Shown here in pieces: positions 47,130 through 59,110 of a stretch of DNA of 64,000 bases. Below the pieces are notes generated by a model. That model did no database searches. It worked only from the letters and a program-made list of their open reading frames with translations, and had not been told where the DNA came from. Both the position numbers and the translations under genes were made by a program. The stretch is from Prosapia bicincta. Lineage: Eukaryota > Arthropoda > Insecta > Hemiptera > Cercopidae. Position 1 is the stretch's first letter, and each line of letters begins with the position of its first letter. The DNA is taken from positions 206,897,841-206,961,840 of the forward strand of contig JBAIZL010000001.1 of the NCBI GenBank assembly GCA_036971475.1, written 5' to 3'.

Positions 47130-49230
47130 AAAAATATGTAGTGGTATGGTTTTACGGTGTTTATGTGTTGAAGTTTCCGTTTTTTATACACTCTCTATGA
47201 AAGGTGGAATTTATTACACTTGCTTGAAACTATTGTGAGTCTTAATACTTAAATCAGTGCTGGTCAAACTGAAACTTCGGCCATCTCCGGCCGGACCCCA
47301 CTTAAAGTCTCCCACCTTATCGGCTTTTAAGAGAATAGAGGAAATAAAACCAATAATATCACCAATTTTGGATTTTGATGTCTTGTAATATTTTACACAC
47401 GGGCAGCACATACAATAACACAGGCATGGATTAAATTAATATATAAAGATCTATTTGCAATCTCTATATTTTATTATAATTTTGTAACTAGTAAGTACTA
47501 TTTTTTTCAAAAAGTAATATGATTTTTCAACTGCTTAAACATTTCCCTTCTGAAAATGTAATTTAAGTTATAATTAAAAAAACAATGTTGACCAATATTA
47601 AAGACCCATTCTAGTATGTTATTCCGTATGCATTGACATTTTACCACAGGAAATAAAATTATTATACTTATTTTTGAACTTTCTGTCAAACAACTAGCTC
47701 TAAATTTTATCTCCAAACATTTTCTGCATTGTTGCGTAATTTATCTTTTCAGTTTAAAGTTTTCTTTTCCAGCAACGTCGTTAAACAAATCAGTACGACT
47801 GTCTGAACTTTAAAGGTTAAAAGGTAATCATTCTTGGTTTTTCCTTCAAAATACACGTTTATCGGTTTGACACTATCACAATATTTAGTGTTAATCTATT
47901 GCATTATTTTTACTGTAGTGATTGTGTACTTATGTTTTGTTTTATATATTACAAGTTTTTGAATTTTTTAATGATTCAAAGTAGAGCGCAAATTATTTCA
48001 AAATAGGGTATGTTTACTTTCAGCACAAAAAGGTTTATGATATTAAACTCTATACCTATATTGAGGGTGTTGATAAGAAAATAATGTTTCCGTCGAAATG
48101 GCAGATTTATGAAAATTTCTTATGATCCTGGACCTATGACTATCGAAAATATTGTCGAGTTATTTTAATTATTTATCAATTGATAAAAATTTATCTCTGA
48201 ACTTCAATCAACTTTTTAATTATTGTAGGAATTTATTCGTGTTTCCTTGTTGAATAAAAGTTACAGAATATACAAGCTAATAATGATTTTAAGAATTTTT
48301 CTGTAAAATATTACATAAATTATGAGAGTCAGAGAAAGAGAAACGGAAGCTATAAACCGTGATCTAGAGCATTATGGGAAACAGGAAAGCCGGTACTTGA
48401 ACTAATAAGGAAAGATTTAAAACGACGACTTTAAGAAAAATACCTCAGGGCGAACACGTATTAAGGGCGGTAAACATTCTAATAGGGACATCAAACGGTT
48501 GTCGCATTCTTGTTGCCATGGTGCGGGCTCTTAACGCGTCCCATAAAAGTAGATGGTAATTTTTGGATTGACCTTGTATTTTTGGTACTTTATTGCTACA
48601 ATTGCTACTCTTGTATAACATTACAAGATGACAATTGACTACTTAATTTCCATCTTTATTCTTCCTAAAACGTGATTCATAATATAATACCAAGTTTTAA
48701 AACATAAAGGTTAGTGGTAGTTAGTGGTTCCTTGCCCATATAGGTAACTGCATGGGCTGGGTAAGTGATTGATCTATTGCTAAAGCAAATAATATTCCTT
48801 ATTATTACCACGATAATATTAGTAGTTATATAAATAATAATGATGATGATATTATCATTAATAAAACCAATAATACAATTAGTATTATATTATTAATTAT
48901 ATAAATAACTAATAATTATTGTTATAAAATAATACTGAGAGCAATAGCATTAAAATAACAGTAATAATATTACTAGCCTACTAATAATAGGTATAAAATA
49001 ATAATTATAAAGCAATATAATAACAACATAGTAATATACTTATATATTATTAATAGTAATATTAATAATATTAAGCATAGAAATATAGTAGTTTTAATAA
49101 TATTAATAATAATAATAAGTTCTATGTTTAAAATTATATCAATAAATATAATGATACGAATAATAATAAATAATATTATTTTACACAAATTTTGAAAGGG
49201 AGTAAATCAGCGTTTTATACTGTAATGAGT
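47130..49230. other. AT-rich intergenic sequence
   Basis: No gene recognised. The part at 48780-49190 is very AT-rich low-complexity sequence made mainly of ATT/AAT words. Confidence 0.5.
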
Positions 49231-49239
49231 TAACTAAGT

Positions 49240-49460
49240 GTGTTAGAGAGTGTGTGAGCATGAAAGAAACGAGAACTTTATATGGCACAGATATAATGAA
49301 ATCATATGCAGTCTTAATTTGCTCAATCTCCGGTATAGTGAGCAAAATTTTAGAGTCCAAATTAGGTTTATAGAATGCAGATGTAAAACCACAACACTCA
49401 CGAATTCGACCTCAAACTCATGACTCTCGCGCTCGTTAACTAATCTAGCGCCGAACATTG
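49240..49460 (-). mobile_element. tRNA-derived SINE-like sequence
   Basis: On the minus strand, starting near 49455, GCGCTAGATTAGTTAACGAG resembles a polymerase III box A region and TGAGGTCGAATTC about 30 bp later resembles box B (GGTCGAAnnC), a spacing typical of tRNA genes. The arms do not fold into a proper tRNA. The AT-rich body downstream and absence of a tRNA fold suggest a SINE or a tRNA pseudogene. No poly(A) end or duplication was identified. Confidence 0.4.
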
Positions 49461-50200
49461 GGGTCTGATTTCATGATTCTTTCAAGCCCCAAGATCTATG
49501 TGTCACCGGATACTTCTAGGCCTAGAGTTGTCACGGAATGGTTATTAGGTAAGACGTGTACTCCGAACAGATTCGGTTCTATCCCCTCAGTTCTAGAACT
49601 CTTCAGGACCAGTACAGCGTTACCATTACTCAAGAGAGATATTATTTCTAGTAGTTCGGTCAAGGTGCATAAAAACAGCGTTATCTGTATACCAAGGTGA
49701 CATTACATACAGGTCCAATCATCAGAAGTAAAAATCTACACAGAGGCCACAGTTCACAATGTAGCAATCCTGTAGGCGTATATTACTGTATGCTACAGCT
49801 TCCATTGTTGTTAACGTGGCAGCATTATCAGCCAACCTCAGCGTATCAGTACTTCATACGGTTTACTTTTTCCAGAGCCTTAGTTTTTCTTTGCCGACAT
49901 TTACCGGTACGGCATCCCGTCTAGTCTGGAAAGCGCCGTAAGTCCCAGCCGACGTCTGAAGGGCTAGACTAGCTGTAGTGGTCCTACTACTCGCTTACGA
50001 GGTGTGGGATATTGTGACCCGCAAACATTCTGGCCACGAGGCAGTATATTTTTTGTTTCCTTCTGTTAGTATTAATTGCAGTTCTGAAGATGGTAATAAA
50101 CTGGAAATATTTGCTGAAAATTTAGTTCTAGGTTCAATAACTTTTATAGAATATAATAATAGTCTAGCTTATTTAAACTAGCTAAATAATACTTTACGTA
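49461..50200. other. unassigned sequence of more balanced composition
   Basis: GC content rises clearly here compared with both sides, and several frames of 67-80 codons occur, none with a recognisable motif or ATG-stop context that I trust. It could be an old transposon or a non-coding exon. Confidence 0.3.
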
Positions 50201-52020
50201 TATGGGTAGGGTATTTATTTAGGGTCCATTTAAATAACTGGTTAATTGTGGTATAATTATATCCTTACGGACCACATGAGTAGGTATATAAAAAAAGGCA
50301 TCAACAAACATTTCTACATAGGTTACGATAAAGGATATACAATAAACACCAATACTGAATAACTATTTCAAATCAAAACGATCATAATATCGGCCTTAGG
50401 TCTACAGCTGACGAGGAGTTACATATTGCAGCCTTGAACTAGAGTCATCCCTACTTATGCCACTTATCCCCAGGTCCCGCTTCTGATGGTCCGGCCCTTA
50501 GAAACAACCGAGAGTAGATGAAGTTGCGATTCACTATCTGTACCAAACTAATCACACAGGGTACTGATTACATCTATTTGAGATTTGATGACTGTTAGGA
50601 TAGTTTGACTGGTACCGATTTGTTTTTGATAAACGGTAGAATCTTAGTATATATTTGGAATTCGTTTCGTCCCAGGAACGGGCCAGTTATGCAAGACTCT
50701 TCCATACTGGTACCACGGGTGATGGCACTAAGCTTCCCGTCTAGAGAATGCCATTAATCACCCATTACGAGATTGAAAATTGATTCTTTGGGGTAATGTT
50801 TTCACATGTTAGACTGGCTATTCTCCACACTAACAATCTATCTTAGTATACTTGGACAAGAAGGCTCAGTCTTGAGACAAGAAACTCCTTGTCACTATTC
50901 TTTTCGCAAAACACACGGCCAATGATGTTTAGTAGCCACCTTCTATTCAATATGTAAAAATTGAAATAGAAATAACCTGATTATATTGTTGAGCAATATC
51001 TTCTAAAAGGTGTCAAATATAAAAGTTTTATTAAATTGGTAAAGATGCAATAAAAACGTTATGATTTACTCCATTAATTACAAATAAGAGCAATAATATA
51101 AGGGAGTTACATAGTGATCCCGTGTTACTGAGACAAGCATAAAACTATTCGTCTCATGAGTAGCTAAGGTCGCTTACCTAAGTAGACTTGCCTTATGTGT
51201 GGACTTACCAATTCTCCCTTCAGGACAATTCTACGTTACAAAACCGGTAGAGTTTTAACATGAAAAATGTATTTCTTAAGGCAATTAGCCCTCTCAGCAT
51301 AATTTTATAATACGTTGACTATTTTTATACTTTTATGTAAAAATAAAGTTAATTATAACTGTTCACCCCTGTAGGATATTATTATTGTTATATTACGTTG
51401 ATCAGGCCTAAATTATTGTCTAAATTTATTATTTCTTTACCTTCAAGTATAGACTCATTTACGATTTATATTATTGCTGTCTAAATTATATCTATATATA
51501 GTTGTCTATAATTTCTGAAAATATCTATATATTTTAATTTTTACTTTAAGAAAGTTATACTAGACAATTTATTTTATATTTTCAATTCCTAAATGGTATT
51601 ATTACCATGAGAATGAATTGAAAACTAATATTTGTAACAGACTTTATAATTTATTTACCATAATTTTTAATAGTATTATATTTGTGAAATAACACGAAAT
51701 ATTATATTTTAATTGTCAATTCTCCCGTTTGTCTTTGAAACGTGAAATAGCGTAACAATCACGTCAGACCGTATTGAAGCCAATACGAGTGCAATATAAA
51801 CAGATTACATTTCCCCATTCTCGTTCTTGGCCTTAAGCGTTGGTCTATATCCTTAAAATCGTCTTACCTTTACCCAAGCTCTATCGTATAGTGCCAATTT
51901 CCTCAAATACAAGTGGATCTCTAAGTTGTCGTAATTATCTATTCTAATAACTATAGTACGAGTAGTAAAATTTATGTCCACTCAGGAGGATATCTTCTTT
52001 TTATCTATACTTGGTATATT
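50201..52020. other. AT-rich intergenic sequence with a GC-richer patch
   Basis: I recognise nothing. The patch at about 50390-50760 is less AT-rich but has no open frame above 60 codons. Confidence 0.4.
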
Positions 52021-52034
52021 TTTTCTTTAGGAAA

Positions 52035-52110
52035 TTACGCACACAGTAGAGTCGATAATTCGAGGTAGATGGGATCGAGTCCCGCCTTGGAAATAAGAAA
52101 ACTCGAACTA
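52035..52110 (+). other. weak tRNA-like (box B) sequence
   Basis: GGGATCGAGTCCCGCC contains a good polymerase III box B (GATCGAGTCCC). A clear box A at the proper distance is not visible and no tRNA fold forms. Possible tRNA pseudogene or SINE scrap. Confidence 0.25.
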
Positions 52111-52257
52111 CGCGGCAATACGTTCCTGTACATTAGCAAAAATAGGTGATCTTAAGAATAAATAAATAAGAATCCACAAAATACGTTTATGTAACAGCAT
52201 TGTTTACACTACTTACATAGATAAATGTACTTTAAAATATATTGTTCATCACGGTTA

Positions 52258-52434
52258 TTACATTTTTTTGAAAAAATTATTAATTGTCTTCTGCGTCTGC
52301 TTATCAGATCGTTTTCGAGCTGCAGTGTCGCGTAGATAGACTAGAAGCACATCTGTTGTCGTGGTGTCTGTATTCAAGCGCAGAGCAGTTTCCAAGGCGG
52401 CCGCTCCTTCACCGTGACTATTTTCGTTGTTGAA
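52258..52434 (-). pseudogene. Tigger/pogo-like transposase C-terminal remnant
   Basis: A 58-codon stretch on the minus strand ends in a stop at 52258. It reads GEGAAALETALRLN, then TTTDVLLVYLRDTAARKR, then KQTQKTINNFFKK. This matches the usual end of Tigger/pogo-type (CENP-B-related) DDE transposases: an AL..AL helix, a TDV..LR..RD.AA.KR stretch and a final Q.TI..FF.K motif. It opens after an in-frame stop; the sequence just upstream in other frames (DDNNS) may be a frameshifted continuation. The catalytic DDE domain and DNA-binding domains are absent, so this is a fossil. Confidence 0.6.
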
Positions 52435-52699
52435 CTATCCCATTCGAACAATCTTATGAATTGTTGTCATCACTGGCTTGCGTAGCTGTATGTATCATTT
52501 CAATATTCGTAGCATGTGTTATCATTACTCACTTACATTCATCCTTATTCATCCATTGGAGTATGTCCGTATCATCAATCATTGACATTTTCACAACCTG
52601 GACATTTTCTGACGAGAAATGTCAAATCACTTTCTTCTTGTGGATCAAAGTTATAAAACAAACAGTTTTATTATGACACCTGTCACTTAATATTTCTTC

Positions 52700-55600
52700 T
52701 TTTATTTCGTTCTATGTTTCAGCTTTCAGTATAGTTAAGTACCTTTCTTAACTGTATTTTGTTTAGAAAGCCTACAATGCTTTCTTCCCCTTCAGTCGCT
52801 TCCAAGAGAACTTGTAAAATGTAACGACTGGATTATGTTTAATTTATTCCAGAACACCCTAAGCATAGGCTGCATTAGGCTCATAACATTTACGGGTGGA
52901 TATAAAGCACGGATATCATCAGACCACAGTTGATCTTCATCTGGATGCGACGTATTGTTGAAAAGTAAATAATTTGAAGTTTTTCAAATAGATAAATAGT
53001 ATGAAATAGAAATAGGCCGGAATTTAACGGAACCTTAAATTTAACGGAGACTTCTGTAAGTTGTTGTTTCGTTTTTCGGTATTAAAGTCAATACTATTGC
53101 TATAATATGTTTAGCTTCTTTGGATTTGGCCTCACCCATCATTAATAAATGCCGCTCAGGAGGTTTAGTTAATCTATCGTGATTATAGGGTATAGGAGGA
53201 ATTGATGAGTTTCCATAAATAAATTGATTTCCATGAGATAAAATCTGCTTCATATGTTAAATATAAAGAGCAGAATGTAAAAGTGTAATATAAATTTACT
53301 GTTTCTAAAAATAATAAGATTATCCGATACAGAGGACAAAATAAAAAATGTATTTTATTGGCTATGCTATATTTACAAACGCGAAAGACTAACTCAGCTG
53401 AAATGACTATACATTGACAATGTAATTTCCGGTTCTGGTATCAAACGGAAAATGTTGATATTTTTCACACGTGCACAAAACTTCCGTGCCCTCATAAAAT
53501 GGCCAATATTACATTTTCAAACTGTCTTCGTAATCGCAAATATGAAAACACCAATTGTAAAACGATATGCTTCAGAAATACTTAAATATTAAGAACACAT
53601 TTTATAGAAGGCAACATCAAACACTAATACACAGAAAAATTAATTATAGTCTATACGAAAAATTTTTTTGTAACATACAAATAATCTTTTTTTCAAATTA
53701 GTTTTAATTTTTATATCACGGGAAAAAGACAACGTTAATTAAATCAATGTAAAAGAGAAAGACATTTTACTGGAATATATTAAAGCTAATTTCAGTCGAT
53801 TTCCTTGAATAAGGCAGGGATAACAAAATAACTATACTTACACCTGAAAAAATTACATCTATTACAATTGGCAGGAACCGAGTTTATTTATGATTAAATA
53901 GTGACCACCTTGATTTACTTTCTACAAAGTAGGGTCAATACTGATCTCATTATTTCACAGGTAGCTCTATTGATGCATGTTTTTTGTTAATATCGCTCTG
54001 AGCCCCAAAACGAACCACCTTTTACAGTTAAACCACTCTTGAAATGTGTCTGAAAATCATGAGTGTATTCTTTGTATTCTTACACTAGAAGATGAATAAA
54101 ACGTGAAAATACTTAGTGGTTTATGGAGCAGACCACTGCAACCGCATATCTTATCATTGTATCACCTGATACAGGCATTCTAAGCAGTTGGCTAGTATTT
54201 CCGTTTTAAAGCTCAGATAATATTACTTATGTGTGTTTGTAGGTATATAACTTGGTCGTCTGATTTAATTAGAAATGGTGTTGGATCTACCCTATAGAGA
54301 ATAAGTGTTGAAGAAGTGTGAGCGTGGAACTGTTTGCTAAGGATCGTGTAATACATCAGTGAATCAAGGGACATTTATTCACCTCAGGAATTATTTAAGG
54401 GGATTGCATGTATCTTTTTACGGGTGAAAGCAGGTGAAATGTTAAAATTAGGAAAACGCTGTACCTTAGTTATTCTAATCCACTTTTAAAATATAAATGA
54501 CTTTGCAAATTTATAGAAATACAACTCTAAATTTTATGTCAAAGTTATTACATAATTTTCTCGATATTTATACGGACAGTAATACAATAAAGTTTATGTG
54601 GAGCAACTTCACTGTTGTTAAAATAAATTTATCAAATAAAAACGTATTATTAGTTAGATACAGTGACGGCCTGAGTTGACAATGGAACACATCTGGTGAA
54701 GCTCCCTTCCTAAATACAAAAAAAAGTAAGTGGTACTTTAGGCAAGCTAAACATAATAAATATACAGTCCAATTTTGTAAGTAAATTTATTAGACTTTTG
54801 AAGTACACTGTACAAAACATAATAATTTGTAATAATATAAAATAATAATTATTCCCGTTTGAATCTTCCAAATGAATGAAAATAATACACACAAAAGCTG
54901 AAGCTGAATACAACATATCTTGTTGTCAAACTTGTTTTTTCCTGAACAGAATGTTCCATCAATATTAATGGAAAATATAGATAAATGAAATAACGAAATG
55001 CTGAATATGGTAGGGGAGACAGTTGTGGTAAGCATCAGCTGTGATCTAGTTTGTACACCCTTGATTATATAATTCTATAAACCTCTAATATTTTTATTCT
55101 ATTACTCCCCAGTACAGAATAACAAATTTTTAATCCAAGCTTATAAAATACATTTGAAGTTGGACAGGCACTGCATTAGAAGTTCTGAACAAGAGTAATC
55201 CAAACTGTGTAAAGGACTTAAAAGTTGCAGCCATTTATGCATCTAGAAACAAGTTATAGATTTTAGAGGACATTAGAATGACAACATTTTGAACAAGTTT
55301 AAATGGCTTGCGTGAGGGGATATTAAGTTGATGGTAGACGTAATTGTAACAAAATTTAATTCCAAATGAAACATTTGAAAAGATTTTGTTTTATGATTAA
55401 GTTTATCGCTTTTGAAAATGGACCAAAGGAAGAAAATGTTAGATTTGAAACGAGCGACAAACCGAACAATACTAAAGCCAGATAGAGAGCATTGAGAAGG
55501 TTTTAAAATGCGAACCCAGAACTAGGCTCTAAAGAATTTGAATAGAAATTTATTTTATCCCTTGCACCTGAAAAACAAAATTTAAAAACATTCGATATAA

Positions 55601-56330
55601 AATGTAGAAACTTTTATAGGTTGGCGGGAGTTACTCGTTTCTAGAATATTAGAAGCCTGAAAGGTAGGTTAGATGAAGCATATAAATAATCCTTCAGATC
55701 ACCGAACAACTCACTTTACAATATAAGCCTAAGAAACACAACACTAGTACTCTGTAGAGAGAACTCTCCACTTCTATGAAATTATAAAAATAGTGACTAT
55801 GCAAAGTCAAACTTCGTTAATCAAGAATGGAAATGTAAGAGAAGTGTGGGAGATAAATGCATTCTAAAGTGCAACAAATTATAATTGAGTAATGAAATTT
55901 ATCTTGAAAAACTAAAGTATAGAAAGATATCTATTATAAGATTCATCTAATATAAAGAAAACAGTTAGAGGTTGGGACATTTTAATTAACCTTTTATTAT
56001 TAATTTTGGGAGTTTTTGAGAAATTGTTATTACGCTACATTTTTACTCTGTATGTGTCGTTTTAATCTTTTTATTTTTAAGTTCGCCGCTTCCCACATCC
56101 AACAACATTGTTCTAGAGTTGTTCAAGCTCTGAAGTTAATGGTTCAATTTTCTCTATGCTTCCATCCCCCCCCCATTTGTATTCCCATCACCCCAACCTC
56201 TGAGTTTAGTATTAAGTACAATACCTACTGGAACTCAGTGTGTGTTCTTTGTAACATTGTCAGAAAGAAAATTTGGTAATTTTTAGGTTTATTGCTTTAC
56301 ACTAGTTAAACAATAGTAAGTAGGACAAAC
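52700..56330. other. AT-rich intergenic sequence
   Basis: No gene, RNA or mobile element recognised. Open frames are all below 90 codons without family resemblance. Confidence 0.5.
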
Positions 56331-56335
56331 GTGCG

Positions 56336-56355
56336 CGCACACAAACAAAAACACA

Positions 56356-56394
<39 letters not shown>

Positions 56395-56454
56395 TCACAC
56401 ACACACACACACTCACACACATACACGCACAAACACACACACAACACACACACA
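56336..56454. repeat. (CA)n microsatellite
   Basis: About 118 bp of CA repeats with TCAC interruptions, not occupied by any LTR insertion. Confidence 0.95.
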
Positions 56455-57018
56455 AGCAGAGTTTTTAAACTGAAATTCGAACTACGTGTAGCACAAAACT
56501 CTTACTTTCTTTTTCTGCAAGATATATTTATTTCAATAACAAATTAATGTTCTGGATAAGTCCTAGCCTCCAGTAGGAAAAATCGGGCGTTGTAAATACG
56601 ACAGCTGATGTAAATATTTGGTGGCGCCAAAACCCCCCTTCTCTGACTAATCAATCATGAACTGAAATTGTTGTAAAAATTTACTACACTAGAGCTACAG
56701 CTACGTTCATATTAAATCATGCACCCTTACAATGTGAAGTTGAGATTGTGAGATCAAATTATTAGTTTTATTAAAATCCAATTATTTGAATATTTTAAAG
56801 AAATAAAACCTCCTAAACTACAAAAAACCTCCTATTTGTCCTTATGTAAATTTCGATTACAAAGCAATTATCTTCACATTCAGATTCTTATCACCCTCTA
56901 AATTTTGAAATAATTTCTCCAAGAGATTATTGATATGCAATATAAATGTAAATAAGACTATAAATAAAAAATTGCATTTGTGATTAAGGGGGCTTTATTA
57001 TTTTTTTTAATTATAATT

Positions 57019-57031
57019 ATGTTATTTGTAA
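57019..57031. repeat. target-site duplication (left) of the LINE derivative
   Basis: ATGTTATTTGTAA recurs at 59098-59110 as ATGTTATTGGTAA, 12 of 13 identical. The copies lie exactly at the two ends of the GC-rich element. Confidence 0.8.
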
Positions 57032-57559
57032 GATAGCTTACCTTAGCAACTGGGCGGGTTCACGGGTGGCGGATAGTGGAAAAGCCTACAGATATGTAGG
57101 TTACTTGTGAATAAGGATTCCGGAAGGTTTCTGAATAAGCAGGCCCGGACCAAGGCAATGGTTCAGAGGTGAGGAGTTATCGCTCCTCGTCAGTCAACCG
57201 GTTGGGTGTGGTAGAAATAACAGCTCTGACTGGGGACTGGGGTACTTGGAATTAAGTCCTCACAATGCTACTCTCAACTCCCAGGTAAAGCAAGGGCAAT
57301 GCGGCTGTGAAGTATGGGCGGGAAACTACCCTAACGACACCGTTGTAACAAAAGAGAGTAAAGCAGGCTGTTCGCTCCATGAGCAACAGTTAATAATGTC
57401 CTGAACTTGGGGTGTGATTCAAGGTCAGCGACTGAATACCCAATCCAAGGTGGAAGGCATCGTGCCGATGGATGAATAGCTGCAGGGTATAAAATGCAAT
57501 AGCACACGATCCCCTTGAGGGACCAGACAAAACCTCATTGTATGTTGTCTTGCCAGGGC

Positions 57560-58100
57560 AGTGGGGGTTCTGCTCTGGTTGACCGTTCTTTCCCCCATAC
57601 TTGGGAAGCTAATAGACCAAGTAAGTACACAAATTGATGTTGAGTCTGCACAGACAGCGGGAGCCAATGAGACGGCAAACCATGAGTGTGTCGCAGATGT
57701 GTTAACGGCAACCACCACTGGGGGTGCGGGGGGGCTACCAAGCTGACGACTGCAGAAACCAGTGAAAAGGTTGTAGAGTTGAGCACGCTTTCTCTACGAA
57801 GAAAGCGTATGAGTGGAGTGGCCAGAAGGCGGCTCCAAGGAGATCAGGCGAGAGCAGCGGGAGGGCCAATAATCCTGAGCACACAACGCAGGGGAGCCCA
57901 AAACCGAGCCAAGCATGTTAACGTTCAGGTCTTGGATGTTGTGAGGGGTGAGGTGCAACAGGTGGGACGCAATCAACCACGAGCACCAAACCCCAGCATG
58001 GAGATTGCATACTCGAACAACTGGGCTAATCTCCCAGATGTTTCGGGACATATGAGTATCGAGTGCGTGGTCAAAGAACCTGTCTTGGAGATGGGCAGTG
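57560..58100 (+). pseudogene. ORF1 N-terminal remnant of the LINE derivative
   Basis: The reading passes from one frame (KLIDQVSTQIDVESAQTAG, ending near 57746) into another (from 57686: TSEKVVELSTLSLRRKRMSGVARRRL), with a shift near the G-run at 57720-57733. The basic RKRMSGVARRRL stretch resembles the N-terminal part of ORF1 proteins of I/Jockey-type elements. There is no ATG at the open frame's start; the frame begins after a stop at 57683. Zinc knuckles of ORF1 are not present, consistent with the internal deletion. Confidence 0.5.
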
Positions 58101-58149
58101 ACCACTTTACTCGGACGTTTGCACCTGACCAGGCCCACCAAACTATGAT

Positions 58150-59013
58150 GGAATGGTCAGGGTCAGTAACATCGGGAGCTCAGATCTGGTACACAGATGG
58201 CTCCAAGATGGACTTCGGCACTGGAGCGGGGGTGTATTGTACAAACCTAACGGTAAAACTAGTTTTTCCTTGGGGAGGCATACCTCTGTCTTTCAGACCG
58301 AAATATATGCTATAAATGCCTGTCTGTGAGAGATAGCGAGAAGGGGAATACACAGGACACGGATTGCTATTTTCTCTGACAGTCAGGCAGCAATTAAGGC
58401 ACTAAACGGACATGTGGTCACCTCGGCCATATACAAGGAGTGCCTAAATAACCTAGACGACCTAGCAAGGCACAATCAAATCAAGATAGGTTGGGTGCCA
58501 GGGCATAGGGGAATATTTGGAAATGAAGCCGTAAATGCACTGGCCAGAGAGGGGTCTTCAACTCCCCTAATTGGACCGGAGCCGGCGTTAGGTATTTCCA
58601 TGGTCAAGATTGCAGTGCGAAGGTGGATGGCTGAAAGACACTGTGAGCACTGGGTCAGGGCTGAAGGAATGAGACACAGTAAGCTAACCCTTAGGAAACC
58701 TTCCTTGGGGCTGCAGGAGAGTCTCATCTATCTGTCTAGGCAGGAGTTGAGGATAGCTACAGGCCTACTCACAGGACACGGTGGACTAAGGAAACATCTG
58801 CATAATACGGGTATCTTCAAAGTTAAACCAGTGTGCAGATTATGCGGGCAAGAACTGGAGACCGCCACACACATCATTTATAGATATGAAGCACCTGCCG
58901 AGCGGTGCTCCAACCTCTTTGGTGATAGCACCGCTCCGGAAGATGATGTTGAAGGTAAAACACTAGTCAGGAAACTTCTAAACCTGGTAAGAGGGAAGGG
59001 GCTCTTTGAATAG
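58150..59013 (+). pseudogene. ORF2 C-terminus: RNase H domain and zinc-knuckle-like tail
   Basis: The RNase H block starts with IWYTDGSKMDFGTGAGVYC, containing the first catalytic Asp. A frameshift near 58285 moves to the next frame, which supplies FQTEIYAINAC (Glu), a TGA stop at 58327, IFSDSQAAIKAL (second Asp) and WVPGHRGIFGNEAVNALAREG. In that last motif the usual final Asp (ADxLA) is Asn. The last 120 codons contain a C-x2-C-x7-H-x4-Y motif where a final Cys is expected. A frameshift, a stop and a lost catalytic residue make it non-functional. Confidence 0.75.
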
Positions 59014-59110
59014 ATCAGAGAGGTAAGTAGAATATAACTAAGGTAGCGGTGCTTCGGGCGATTAAACCCGCTCCCAAGTTAATTAAAAAAAAAAATAATG
59101 TTATTGGTAA

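Larger units (their letters stand above)
57032..59097 (+). mobile_element. internally deleted non-LTR retrotransposon
   Basis: A 2.07-kb GC-rich block stands out sharply from the AT-rich flanks and lies between 13-bp direct repeats. It has about 0.6 kb of untranslated leader, an ORF1-like start, a direct junction to the RNase H end of ORF2, a 3' tail with a small hairpin (CGGGCGATTAAACCCG) and an A-rich end. Endonuclease and reverse transcriptase are absent. The adjacent duplication and apparent full leader argue that the shortened form itself was copied in, making it a non-autonomous derivative and not a locally damaged full element. The clade is uncertain (I, R1 or Jockey-like, because RNase H is present). 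Confidence 0.8.

Noticed and set aside
49385..49460. A functional tRNA gene on the minus strand
   Set aside because: Box-like sequences are present, but acceptor and anticodon arms do not pair.
52035..52110. A functional tRNA gene on the plus strand
   Set aside because: Only box B is convincing.
53041..53253. 70-codon minus-strand frame as an exon
   Set aside because: No recognisable motif and no conserved context; the length is expected by chance.
57425..58141. Minus-strand frames of 83-115 codons over the LINE derivative
   Set aside because: They are shadows of the GC-rich element; the plus strand carries the recognisable RNase H.
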